Shown here piece after piece: positions 1-9,100 of a stretch of DNA of 64,000 bases; position 1 is the stretch's first letter; every line of letters starts with the position of its first letter. The notes beneath the pieces were generated by a model that saw nothing but the letters and a program-made list of their open reading frames with translations, was not told the origin of the DNA and did not search any database. The position numbers and the translations under genes were made by a program. Source of the DNA: JAJECS01 sp965243625. Lineage in GTDB: Bacteria > Chloroflexota > UBA11872. The DNA is taken from positions 310,001 through 374,000 of the forward strand of contig CBDEVI010000002.1 in assembly GCA_965243625.1 (NCBI GenBank), read 5' to 3'.

Positions 1-2903
1 GCACGCGTCTTGGCTATCCAGGCCAGGCGACGCCGCCGAACCTCGGCGTCATGTTCCGGCACGACTTCGGCAATCAGATGTTTCATCGCGCGCTGTTCGA
101 GCTCGCGCGTGATCCAGGCGCACTCGGGGCGCGCTGGAAACGCATCCACGCCAGGCTCATCTCCGTGCAGCGGGCGGTAGTCGAGGTACGGCGCGTATTG
201 CATATGGTGCGCATTTCCCGCTGCGTCCAGCTCCACGTACAGCATCCGCTTGGAGATAGTCCGCCGCTCACCGGATGGCAGCCGGCTGGCGTCCTGGATG
301 GCGTGCTCCGCATAGAACAGCATCCGCGGTTCCGTGCCCGCGTCGCGGTCATCGACGAGGATGGCGCCGCGTCGCAGCAGGTCCCGGTGGCGCTCAAGCG
401 TGAGGTCGAGCGTCGCGTCCAGCAGCGGGTGCCCTGGGCAGATGAAGGCGGCGAGCGGCTGCCCATGCGGCGTGATGAGATCCTTTTCGAAGACGACGCG
501 CTCGTAGCGCCGCAGCACTGGTTGCCCGACGCCGATGATGCGATCGCGGTGGCGGATGGGTGCCGGTACGTGCCGGATTTCGTAGCGCCGAGACTCGCGT
601 TCCCGGAGGGCGCCGCCCAGCAGCCTAAAGGCCTCGCGGAAGAACTCCTCGATGTAGTGCGGCTGGAGCCGTCGGGCCTGCGCGCGCTCCATCTCCTCGC
701 GCACCTCCGCCACGCGGCTGGTGTCCATCAGCTCCGTCGTCAGCGCGCGGTCTTCCATCAGCTCTTCGAGTCGCGAGCGGTCGACCGCCTCCGAGACGGC
801 CTGGTTTAGTCGTTCGCGGATCTCGGGCTGCTCGCCGTAGCGGATGGCCTGGATCAGCAGATCCCGAAGCGACTTGCCCTCGAACTGGAGCTTGCCCAGC
901 ACGTCGAACACCTGCCCGCCCAACGCGTTGCGCGCCTCCTCAATTTTCTCCAGCAACGTGCGGTAAACGTCGCCCTCGCGCGTCTCCTCGGCGACCAGGT
1001 TCCAGAGGTGGCAAACCTCGGTCTGGCCGATGCGGTGGATGCGACCGAAGCGCTGCTCCAGCCGGTTGGGATTCCACGGCAGGTCGTAGTTGACCATGAG
1101 GTGGGCGCGCTGAAGGTTGATGCCCTCGCTGGCGGCGTCTGTGGCCAGTAGGACCTGGACCGTGATGTCGTGCAGAAAACGCTCTTGGGCCTTTCGGCGC
1201 TCCTCGCGTCCCATCCCGCCATGGATGACCGCTACGGCATCGCTTCGGCCCAGCAGGCGGTTGGCGATGTTTTCGTAGAGGTAATTCAGAGTGTCGCGGT
1301 GTTCGGTGAAGATCACAATTTTTTGGTGTGGCGACGGTTTGGGCGGGTCGATCGGGCCCGCGCCATAAGGCACCTCCGGCTCCGCGGCGCGCGGCGCATG
1401 CTCGTCAAGAGTCAACATGTACCTGAGGACCGTGGCGAGTTGATGCCACTTGGTGTCGCCGGTGCGTCTCGCCTCCGCTGCGAGGCCCTGGAGCCGCTGG
1501 AGGATGCCGATCTCTTTCTCCAACTCGGTGACTGTGCGCGCGGCGGTTGCCTGGTCGAGGATTTGCTCACCGATCGCCTCGACCTCGTCTTCAGGCGCTT
1601 CGTCGAGGTCGGCAAGGTCGTCGGCGTCGAGCAGCGTCATGCCTTGGTCGAGCGGCGCCGCGCCACGCTGCATCAGCTTGACCTCACGCAGCCGACTTTC
1701 CAGGCGCTCGCGCCGGCGCCGCAGCGACTGGTAGATGGCCTCGGGGGAGGAAGCCAGGCGGCGCTGCAGGATGGTGAGCGCAAAGCCGACTGTTCCGGCG
1801 CGTCGGTCGTTTTGGAGCGCCTCGGCCCGGTTGAACTCCTCCCGGACGTATTCGGTAACCGCGCGGTACAGGCGGGCTTCGGCGTCGGTGAGCTTGTAGG
1901 GGACGGTGTGGGCGATGCGCTCGGGGAATAACGGGCGCCCATCGAACTTGAGCAGTTTCTCTTTCACCATCCGGCGCATGAGGTCGGACACGTCGACCTG
2001 GTGGACGCCGTCGCGGAAGCGCCCCTCGAAACGATCGCCATCGAGGAGAGCCAGGAAGAGCTGGAAGTCGGTCTCCTTGCCGTTGTGCGGAGTGGCGGTC
2101 ATCAGAAGGAAGTGCCGCGTCAGCCCCGACAGCAACTGGCCGAGCCGGTGGCGCTTGGTGTAGCGCACCTCACCGCCGAAAAACGTGGCCGAAAGCTTGT
2201 GGGCCTCGTCGCAGACGATGAGGTCCCAGCGAGCGTCTGGCGCGCGGAGCTTGGCCTGCACATCCTCGTCGCGCGCGAGCTTGTCGAGCCGGGCGATGGC
2301 GAGATCGTTTTCCAGGAACCAGTTGCCGCTGCGGGCGGCTTCGAGCTTGTCGTTGGTGACGATTTCGAACGGGAGCTGGAATTTCCGCGAAAGCTCGTCC
2401 TGCCACTGCTCGACCAGGCTGCCGGGGCAGACGATGAGGCAACGTTTCAAGTCGCCTCGTGCGATGAGCTCCTTGATGAGCAACCCGGCCATGATGGTCT
2501 TGCCGGCGCCCGGATCGTCGGCGAGCAAGAAACGCAGCGGCTGCCGGGGCAGCATGGCCTCATAGACCGCAGTGATCTGGTGAGGCAGGGGTTCGACGAG
2601 GGAGGTGTGGACGGCGAGCACCGGGTCGAATAGGTGAGCGAGCCGAATCCGCTGCGCCTCAGAGACAAGGCGGAAGAGCGAGCCGTCGGCGTCGAAGCTC
2701 CAAGGGCGACCGGCCTCGACCACCTCAAGGCGCGCCTCGTCGTGGCGGTAAAGGAGCTCGTTGGCGATGTGCCCGGCGGCGTCCTTGTAGGTGAGCTCCA
2801 GGGCGTCCGAGCCGTACCACTCGACGTTGACCACCGTGACGAGGCCGTCAGGCGCGATGCCACGGATGCTGGCGGATGGCCGAAGATCCTCAAGTGCGGC
2901 CAA
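1..2903 (-). CDS. SNF2-family DEAH helicase (partial, C-terminus off the window)
   Basis: ATP-dependent SF2 translocase of the RapA/SNF2 type that often carries a DUF3883 tail and recurs in defence and restriction islands. Seen: Walker A DDPGAGKTIMAGL with Lys near residue 135, DEAH at about 232-235, motif III MTATPHNG, and a C-terminal helicase half with ASEGINLQRAH and the arginine-finger motif EQRFGRIHRIGQ near residue 620. The frame is open from the left window edge. There is no ATG or GTG between the upstream in-frame stop (3009-3011) and residue 1. A TTG at 2901-2903 has AGGAG 7 nt upstream (2911-2915), and the protein from there aligns with the usual family N-terminus (LEDLRPSASIRG), so I take TTG as the start. 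It is divergent from the replication-relaxation gene. Family assignment is sure; a role in phage defence is inferred from the island context. Confidence 0.88.
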   Translation of the reverse strand, partial: MAALEDLRPSASIRGIAPDGLVTVVNVEWYGSDALELTYKDAAGHIANELLYRHDEARLEVVEAGRPWSFDADGSLFRLVSEAQRIRLAHLFDPVLAVHTSLVEPLPHQITAVYEAMLPRQPLRFLLADDPGAGKTIMAGLLIKELIARGDLKRCLIVCPGSLVEQWQDELSRKFQLPFEIVTNDKLEAARSGNWFLENDLAIARLDKLARDEDVQAKLRAPDARWDLIVCDEAHKLSATFFGGEVRYTKRHRLGQLLSGLTRHFLLMTATPHNGKETDFQLFLALLDGDRFEGRFRDGVHQVDVSDLMRRMVKEKLLKFDGRPLFPERIAHTVPYKLTDAEARLYRAVTEYVREEFNRAEALQNDRRAGTVGFALTILQRRLASSPEAIYQSLRRRRERLESRLREVKLMQRGAAPLDQGMTLLDADDLADLDEAPEDEVEAIGEQILDQATAARTVTELEKEIGILQRLQGLAAEARRTGDTKWHQLATVLRYMLTLDEHAPRAAEPEVPYGAGPIDPPKPSPHQKIVIFTEHRDTLNYLYENIANRLLGRSDAVAVIHGGMGREERRKAQERFLHDITVQVLLATDAASEGINLQRAHLMVNYDLPWNPNRLEQRFGRIHRIGQTEVCHLWNLVAEETREGDVYRTLLEKIEEARNALGGQVFDVLGKLQFEGKSLRDLLIQAIRYGEQPEIRERLNQAVSEAVDRSRLEELMEDRALTTELMDTSRVAEVREEMERAQARRLQPHYIEEFFREAFRLLGGALRERESRRYEIRHVPAPIRHRDRIIGVGQPVLRRYERVVFEKDLITPHGQPLAAFICPGHPLLDATLDLTLERHRDLLRRGAILVDDRDAGTEPRMLFYAEHAIQDASRLPSGERRTISKRMLYVELDAAGNAHHMQYAPYLDYRPLHGDEPGVDAFPARPECAWITRELEQRAMKHLIAEVVPEHDAEVRRRRLAWIAKTR

Positions 2904-3494
2904 CTCGACGCTCCTGGTGAGCCTGAAGGGATAGAAGAGGGTACTCGCTGGCGGGCGGCTGAAGCGTCCAGACCCGCGGATGCTCGCGACGCATCGCCGT
3001 GATGGCCCTCACGACGAATGTTTAGTGGGAGCGCTGGAGGTTGCAGAGACTGACCGCTGCTACCCGTCGAGGGATTTTGCCGGCCGGATTCGGTTCGGGA
3101 TCTACGGAAACCTGGATTTCGGCGGAGCCCGGCTCCAGACATGATTGCCTTGCAATGAGCGCAGGGGCTGCTCAATGTCCCCGGTGTCTGTGGCCACCGG
3201 CGACGCTCGACGGGATTCGCAAGGGAACGCGAGCCCTGACTCGCATCTGACGGGACTTACGCCGCGGATCTGCAAGGCCCGGCCGGCGGTACCAGACAGT
3301 GGATGGGCGTTCCTCGACCGTCGTCGTCTACGTCGTGAGCTCTACCGTCTCGCCGCCCCACACCGTCGTATCGCTGGAGGAACATTCCTTAGGTTGCCGA
3401 ACGGTGAGAGCTACGACAGCCTCCGACATATTCCGACAAAACACCCCTTGTCGCGTCGTGGACCTCTTATAGTGATTCCTCTTTCGTCATCACT
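2904..3494. other. Divergent intergenic region, no gene recognised
   Basis: About 590 bp between the divergent helicase and replication-relaxation genes. Short open frames exist on both strands but have random composition. A TATAGT hexamer at 3468-3473 lies about 20 nt before the ATG at 3495 and could be a -10 element, but no well-spaced -35 is visible. Confidence 0.5.
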
Positions 3495-4373
3495 ATGACG
3501 TGGGCCCCCCGGCAGGCCCAGGTCCTGCGCCTGCTGCGCGCCCACCGATTCATGGACGCGGCCCAGGTCCATCGGGTGATCTACGAGCCCGTCAGCCTGC
3601 GCTCCTGCCAGCGCTGCCTGACCCTGCTGTACCACCAGGGCCTCCTCGTTCGGGTGCAACCGTCGCGCGGAGGCCTGGGCGGGGGCAGTAGCGGCTACGT
3701 CTATGGCCTCTCGGCAAAGGGTGCCGACGTGCTGGAGGCGATCGACGACGCCCCACGCAAGCAGATTCCCTACGTGAAGGATCCCGAGACGTTCACGCCG
3801 GAGCGGGTGTGGCATCAGCTGGATGTCAACCGCTGCTTCATTGCCCTTTGGCGAGCACTGGAGGCCGTCGACGGCCACGAGCTCGTGCGCTGGAACTCCG
3901 ATCCGCATCTGCGGATGCGGTACCAATTGGCTGGGCGCTACCAGATCATCCATCCCGACGGCCTAGCGCAGGTGCGCAGCCCGATCGGCGATGACTGGCT
4001 GTTCTTCGAGATCGACCGCGGTACCAACGAATTGCGCCGCTACAGGACCAAGGTGAGCCGCTACGCCCGTTTCTGGGACTCCGGCACCTGGCGCTCGGAG
4101 TTCCCGGTATTTCCCGAACTGCGCATCGTGACGAGCCGGCAGTCCCGCGTGCCTCGGCTGGTCGAGGCGGCGGAGGTCGGTATCCGTGGGCTCTACCACC
4201 TGGATAGTCGAGCGGTGAGCGAGGCATTGCGGGTTGCGGTGGCGTGGGCGCCAGCCTTCCTAGCCGATCCACTGGGACCGGTCTGGGAGCCCACGTTCAG
4301 CGAGGTCCGAATCCGCCAGAACCTGTGGCGTGATCCATTGAGAAAGCGACAAGCCGGCGACGGCACCGGGTAG
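3495..4373 (+). CDS. Replication-relaxation family protein
   Basis: A 292-aa protein resembling the replication-relaxation family (PF13814) found on conjugative plasmids and integrative elements of high-GC bacteria, thought to act in rolling-circle-type replication or transfer. Seen: an N-terminal winged helix (about residues 5-70: RQAQVLRLLRAHRFMDAAQVHR, then a typical wing ending SGYVYGLSAKGADVL), then the conserved middle block with HQLDVNRCFIALWRAL and the acidic core WLFFEIDRGTNELRRYRTKV. There is no clear Shine-Dalgarno before the ATG; a -10-like TATAGT about 20 nt upstream would fit a short-leader transcript. It marks the left part of the window as mobile DNA. No relaxase or coupling ATPase lies next to it here. 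Confidence 0.8.
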   Translation: MTWAPRQAQVLRLLRAHRFMDAAQVHRVIYEPVSLRSCQRCLTLLYHQGLLVRVQPSRGGLGGGSSGYVYGLSAKGADVLEAIDDAPRKQIPYVKDPETFTPERVWHQLDVNRCFIALWRALEAVDGHELVRWNSDPHLRMRYQLAGRYQIIHPDGLAQVRSPIGDDWLFFEIDRGTNELRRYRTKVSRYARFWDSGTWRSEFPVFPELRIVTSRQSRVPRLVEAAEVGIRGLYHLDSRAVSEALRVAVAWAPAFLADPLGPVWEPTFSEVRIRQNLWRDPLRKRQAGDGTG

Positions 4374-4433
4374 AGGACGGACGGTGATGGGCAGCGTCAG
4401 TCTGAACGATGGGCTGAAAGACCCGCGAGACAG

Positions 4434-4655
4434 GTGCGGGTTAGACGCGGGCCGGAGGTCGGCAAGCCGCAGGTGCAGGTCGAGGAACTGGTGGTGGAGC
4501 GCCACGGCGAGCCGCCCAATGGTGCCAACCGGGAGACGAGGGATTCGACGCCCACGTCACAGGAACCGCCCCAGGCAACGACAACAACCGGCGTCAAGGT
4601 GGGCACTTCGGAGCCGCTCGACGGACTGGATCCCAACCCGCGGGGGGACGCATGA
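4434..4655 (+). CDS. Doubtful small hydrophilic ORF
   Basis: A 73-aa GTG-start frame, strongly hydrophilic and rich in Glu, Thr, Pro and Arg (ends GLDPNPRGDA). It follows the replication-relaxation gene on the same strand by 60 bp. Its stop overlaps an ATG (ATGA at 4652-4655) that opens a 27-codon frame. No Shine-Dalgarno and no recognisable family; listed only because of position and coupling geometry. Confidence 0.2.
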   Translation: MRVRRGPEVGKPQVQVEELVVERHGEPPNGANRETRDSTPTSQEPPQATTTTGVKVGTSEPLDGLDPNPRGDA

Positions 4656-4920
4656 CTGCGGCGCCAGCCATTCGGATGACCCATCGGATGACGTTGCTAA
4701 AGGTGGCTCGAAAGCGTGCTCGAAAGGCGTTTCGGTAGGCGAACGCGCTCGACGCGAACGTCAAGGCCGTGCACCGACCTCCCGCCACACCTGATGGAAG
4801 CAGCCCAATGTTTCGCATTCGTCATGCATTGGTGACCTTTCGCTTCGTGGAACTGTTAACCCGTACCCCCACTCCTCGTCCTCTTCGATCCTCGTCTTGG
4901 GGGTACGGGTTCTTGCCCGA

Positions 4921-5515
4921 TCCAAGCCCTCGCAGTTCCAGCGACTGCCCCATGCCCACGACCCCTGGGATCCCCACTCCTCGAACTCCCGATTCCCGTA
5001 GGGTCCAAGCCCTCGCAGTTCCAGCGACTGCGCCATGCCCACGCCCCCTGGCATCCCCAATCCTCGAACTGCCAATTCCCGTCAGGTCCGAGCCCTCGCA
5101 GTTCCAGCGACTGCGCCATGCCCACGCCCCCTGGGATCACCAAGCCTCAAGTTGCCGATTCCCGTGGGGTCCGAGCTCTGGCAGTTCCAGCGACTGCCCC
5201 ATGCCCACGACCCCTGGCATCCCCAATCCTCAAGCTGTCAATTCCCGTCAGGTCCGAGCCCTCGCAGTTCCAGCGACTGCCCCATGCCCACAACCCCTGG
5301 CATCCCCAGTCCTCACGCTGCAAATCCCCGTAGGGTCCAAGCCTTCGCAGTTACAGCGACAGCGCCATGCCCACGACCCCTGGCATCCCCAAGCCTCAAG
5401 TTGTCAATTCCCGTCGGGTCCGAGCCCTCGCAATTCTGCCGACTGCCCAGGCTCGCGGACCCCGGCATCGCCGATCCCTATGCTGCCAGTTGCCGCCGAG
5501 TCCAAGCTCATTAGC
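4921..5515. repeat. Eight-unit tandem array with 83-bp period
   Basis: Units begin TCCRAGCCCTCGCAGTTCCA at 4921, 5004, 5087, 5170, 5253, 5336 and 5419, each exactly 83 bp apart. A diverged eighth begins at 5501 after 82 bp. Each unit contains an imperfect hairpin ATGCC...GGCAT around a CACGACCCCT loop. Because 83 is not a multiple of three, long open frames on both strands through the array are by-products of the periodicity, not genes. Position is between the replication-relaxation gene and druE. It could be an iteron-like or structural element, or simply a minisatellite. Confidence 0.92.
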
Positions 5516-6148
5516 GTCGGGCATGCGTGCCGTTTCCCGAGTCTCTGTCGCTCCTCGGCCACGTGATGCGGGTTGTGTCGGTTCCCGGCAACTCCAAGTC
5601 TTGCGCCTGCCTTACGCCTATGGCCTGCTGGCGGCCGTCCAGGTTCGGGCCTTAGAGGCCTCTACGCGACGCATCTGCGAGATCTGCCTGCGGCGAATGT
5701 CTCATCTGTCCCGGTCGCTGACGGCGCGCACGAATCCACTCGATGGAGGATTCGCGGCCGTTGGGGTGGGGCGCCATCGACATCGCCGAGCCGGACTCGA
5801 TGTGGGCTGGACGCATTCGCCAGCCTAATGGGATGGCCAGGGCCTGCTCTGTGTCTGCAGCACCGTTCTTCCTGCGCGCGTTCAGCGTGCCTGCCGAAAC
5901 ACCCACGACCGCGGCGCTCTTGCCCATCCAGTGTCCTACCTAGAGTGCTTGATCAAATGGGGTGATAGGCGCCTGTCGCACCTGAGGCACAACGTGCACT
6001 CGTCCGAGGGCGCAGCGTCCCCGCGAACGTCACAGCCTCGGCGTCAAGACCTACCAGCCAGCTATCACGGCGCGCGGCAAGCTCGTGCGCGCTGACCGAA
6101 GAGGGCCTCCCGCAGTTCGTCGCATACAGCTGTCATGCTGCCCTAGAC
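5516..6148. other. Non-coding stretch downstream of druE
   Basis: About 630 bp without a convincing gene, holding only short frames of random composition. It separates the 83-bp array from the 3' end of druE. Confidence 0.5.
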
Positions 6149-9100
6149 CTAGGCAGCAAGCCAAGCGTATACGCCATACGGATGGCGTGTGATGGTAAAC
6201 GCGTCGAACATGCGAACGTATTGTGCGGAATGCGCTGATCGAGCTGCCGCAGCTGCCGTTTCTTGTTGCGCTGTGTAGTGCTCCGAGTCTCGCCGCCACA
6301 ACGGATGGCCGATGATTGCGGCTCGCCCGCTCTCGGGTTCGAAAACGCCGGGCAGTGGCCCAAGCCTCTCAAAACGGAGACTGGGTAGCGCCTCTTGGAA
6401 GCCATCAACGAACGAGCGCGTCTGCTTGTCGGCGAGCTGGGCCCAGCGGTCGAACGTTGGCACTTCGCCTACGGCCGCGACGGTCAGATCAAGCGCGAGA
6501 CGCCAATCGAGCTGGCCGTGAAGCTGCCGATTGTCGTAGCTGCGCAGGCAATCGGGACAAGCAGCGTCGCAGGTATCCGCGTGTTCGTGCGCCTCAAATC
6601 TAATTCCAATTTCATTCAGCATCACATCCAGAATGCGGCGGAATGATTCAGGGCGCGCTAGGAAAGCAGCATATCCCGCACCGTTCTCTAGCCGATCAGC
6701 GACGAAGACACGAGCGGTCTGCTCGAGTCCATCTCGGACGGGCTGTAGCCCGATTTGAAGCTCGAAGGGGTCCACGTCCAGCTCGGAAGCACCGGCGCGG
6801 CGCAGAAGCTCCGCGAACGACCAGAGCGCCGCCATGCCGCCGGGGACCACCTCGGTGTCGCGCGGGATGAACCCTCCTGGAATCGGCAGTTCGCAGCGGT
6901 CAAACGCCGCAACAAGCACGTCGGTGCGCTTCACATACCCGATCGCACCTTTGTCATACGGCTCATCTTCAGGCTCTTTAAAGGGAGAACCGTGGCTGTA
7001 CAGGTCAGACTGGGGGACGATCACCTCTGGCCCGTCCTGAAACATCTGAAACAGATCACCACCGTTGTCATTCACAACGAAAACATCAGCCTCGGAGAGG
7101 CGCGTCACAGTGACGGCTCCGACCGGGAAGGATGCGGGCTCCTGGGACGTGATCCCGAGTTGCGGCAAGGGCAACAGCGGTCCGCGTTCTGTGTAGTCGT
7201 CGTAATCGCGCGGTCTGTACGTCGTTCGGAATCCGAGAGGCTGAAACAGCTTGATGCTGGCTGCGTCGGTGTCGCAGATCGTGCAGGTCACCTGCGGATC
7301 TATCTCATCGACCGGCGTTGTTGACACGGACTGACACGCGTTGCAGCGTGCGATGCGCAGTGGCGTGCCAAGAGGATTGACGGGATGTGGCCTCTGGCGT
7401 TGAAACCCCCACGCGGCGAATCCAGCGCAGACATGCACCTCTTTGTCTCTCAAGACCTCAGCGCCAGGCGAGAAACTCGAGATGGCGATTTCAAGATCGC
7501 GCTGAGCAACAATGGCGCGATCGTTCTCCGACAGGCTCCTCGGTGGGCCGCGATAGAGGTCGCGTGAGCGGGTGGGGAACCCAAACATCGGCAGCACGCC
7601 GGCCGAGGCTAGGCGCTCGCTTAGTTCACGCTGTGTGTAGTTTGAATTGGCGATTGTGTCGTCGATCGCCCTCACGAGGTGTTCCCGCAACCACGGCTCA
7701 ATCTGACCCCGCTCGTCGGGATCCAGGCCGGTGAGGGCCGTGATTCCTGCAACGATGTCCTCGATCTCAACGGAGTCACGCAGCCAGGCCTCGATCGGGG
7801 CTCGAAATCGCGGTTCCCAGTCGGCCACGCGCCCGAACGCCCCGTGCGTGCTATCGCGGCCTGTTCGCGGGCGAGATTCTGACGGCAAGCTTAGAAAGGC
7901 TCGGCGTAAACACTCCATGGCCGCTACGCGCCGGCTTATTTGGGGTTGCCGAAGGTCCAGGTATGGAGCCGGAGGTCGTGTTCCCGCCATTCGCTCCGGA
8001 TGGTTGAAATGAAAGTCGTCGTGTGCGCGATCGCGGCATAGAGTCAGGGCATATGAGAATGGCTGACCGGTCCGGCCGGCTCGTCCGACACGCTGCTGGT
8101 AGTTGAAGCGCTCGGGCGGCATGTTGGCCATTAGCACTGACTCTAGCGATCCGATGTCGACTCCCACCTCCATGGTGGTTGTCACGCTTAACACGTCTAT
8201 TCCATGCGTGAGGAGGTGCTCGCGCGGCGGCTTGAGGATTGCTCCCTTGAACCACCGCTGACGCTCACGCTGGACCGCGAGTGGTTTGGTTTGTCCGGTT
8301 AACTCCTCGACGCGGAGCCGTCGCGGCCGATCGCGCGCTAGCCAGCCGTAGTAGTCGTCAAATCGATCCATTCCGGACTGAGCGACGAGATGCGTCGAGA
8401 GGCAAGCGCCGTTCGTACAGACGCCGGCACTTGCGTGCAGGTGCACGCGAGCGCACGTTTTGCATACCCAGACTGGCGCATTGGGCGGCGTGAGCGAGAC
8501 CGCGAAAGGGGCTTCCAGGTCTTCGAGTGGGAGACGCCAATTGGCATCGACGATTTTGGAAGCACGCAAGGCTTCTTTGACCGCATCCCGAAGATCTTCG
8601 GCGTCGATGCCCTTTGATTGGGCCACGGCTGTCAGGTAGTCGTCCAGCACCTGTGGTGGATTACTTGATGACGGCGGCCAACGGGAGCCTGGGCGGCGTC
8701 CAGCAAGCCCGAGGATGCGAATCGCGCCGAGTACCAGCTGCTCCGTACAGTCGCCGCTTAGTGGGATCGCTGAGGTGTGCGCACTTGTGGGCGCGACGTA
8801 TCCCAGGCGAGCCGATTCCAAATCGCGGTTTGCCCTGCCGAACAGAACCTCGGTGGTATGACCGGCAAGCCGCATCAGGCGGTCCACGTCGGCCCGTTCA
8901 CGTTGCTCCGGAGATTCGAGTGGCTCCCATTCATCAGTGGGAGGAGCATAGATTCGCCACCACGGTTGTCCGAACCACTCTTGGACCGAGGCTCCTGGAC
9001 CGGCTGGATTCACGCCCAGGCGCACCAGGCGATCCCGCAGTGATAGCAATAGGTCGCCCCAAGCACGTCCGACCGGCCGCGTCTCGAACGAATCGATCAG

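Noticed and set aside
4921..5515. CRISPR array
   Set aside because: The 83-bp unit is repeated along its whole length, with no unique spacers between short repeats and no cas genes.
4769..5566. Coding frame through the 83-bp repeats (Pro/Ser-rich protein)
   Set aside because: A period of 83 shifts frame each unit, and frames on both strands stay open alike. No Shine-Dalgarno or codon signal.
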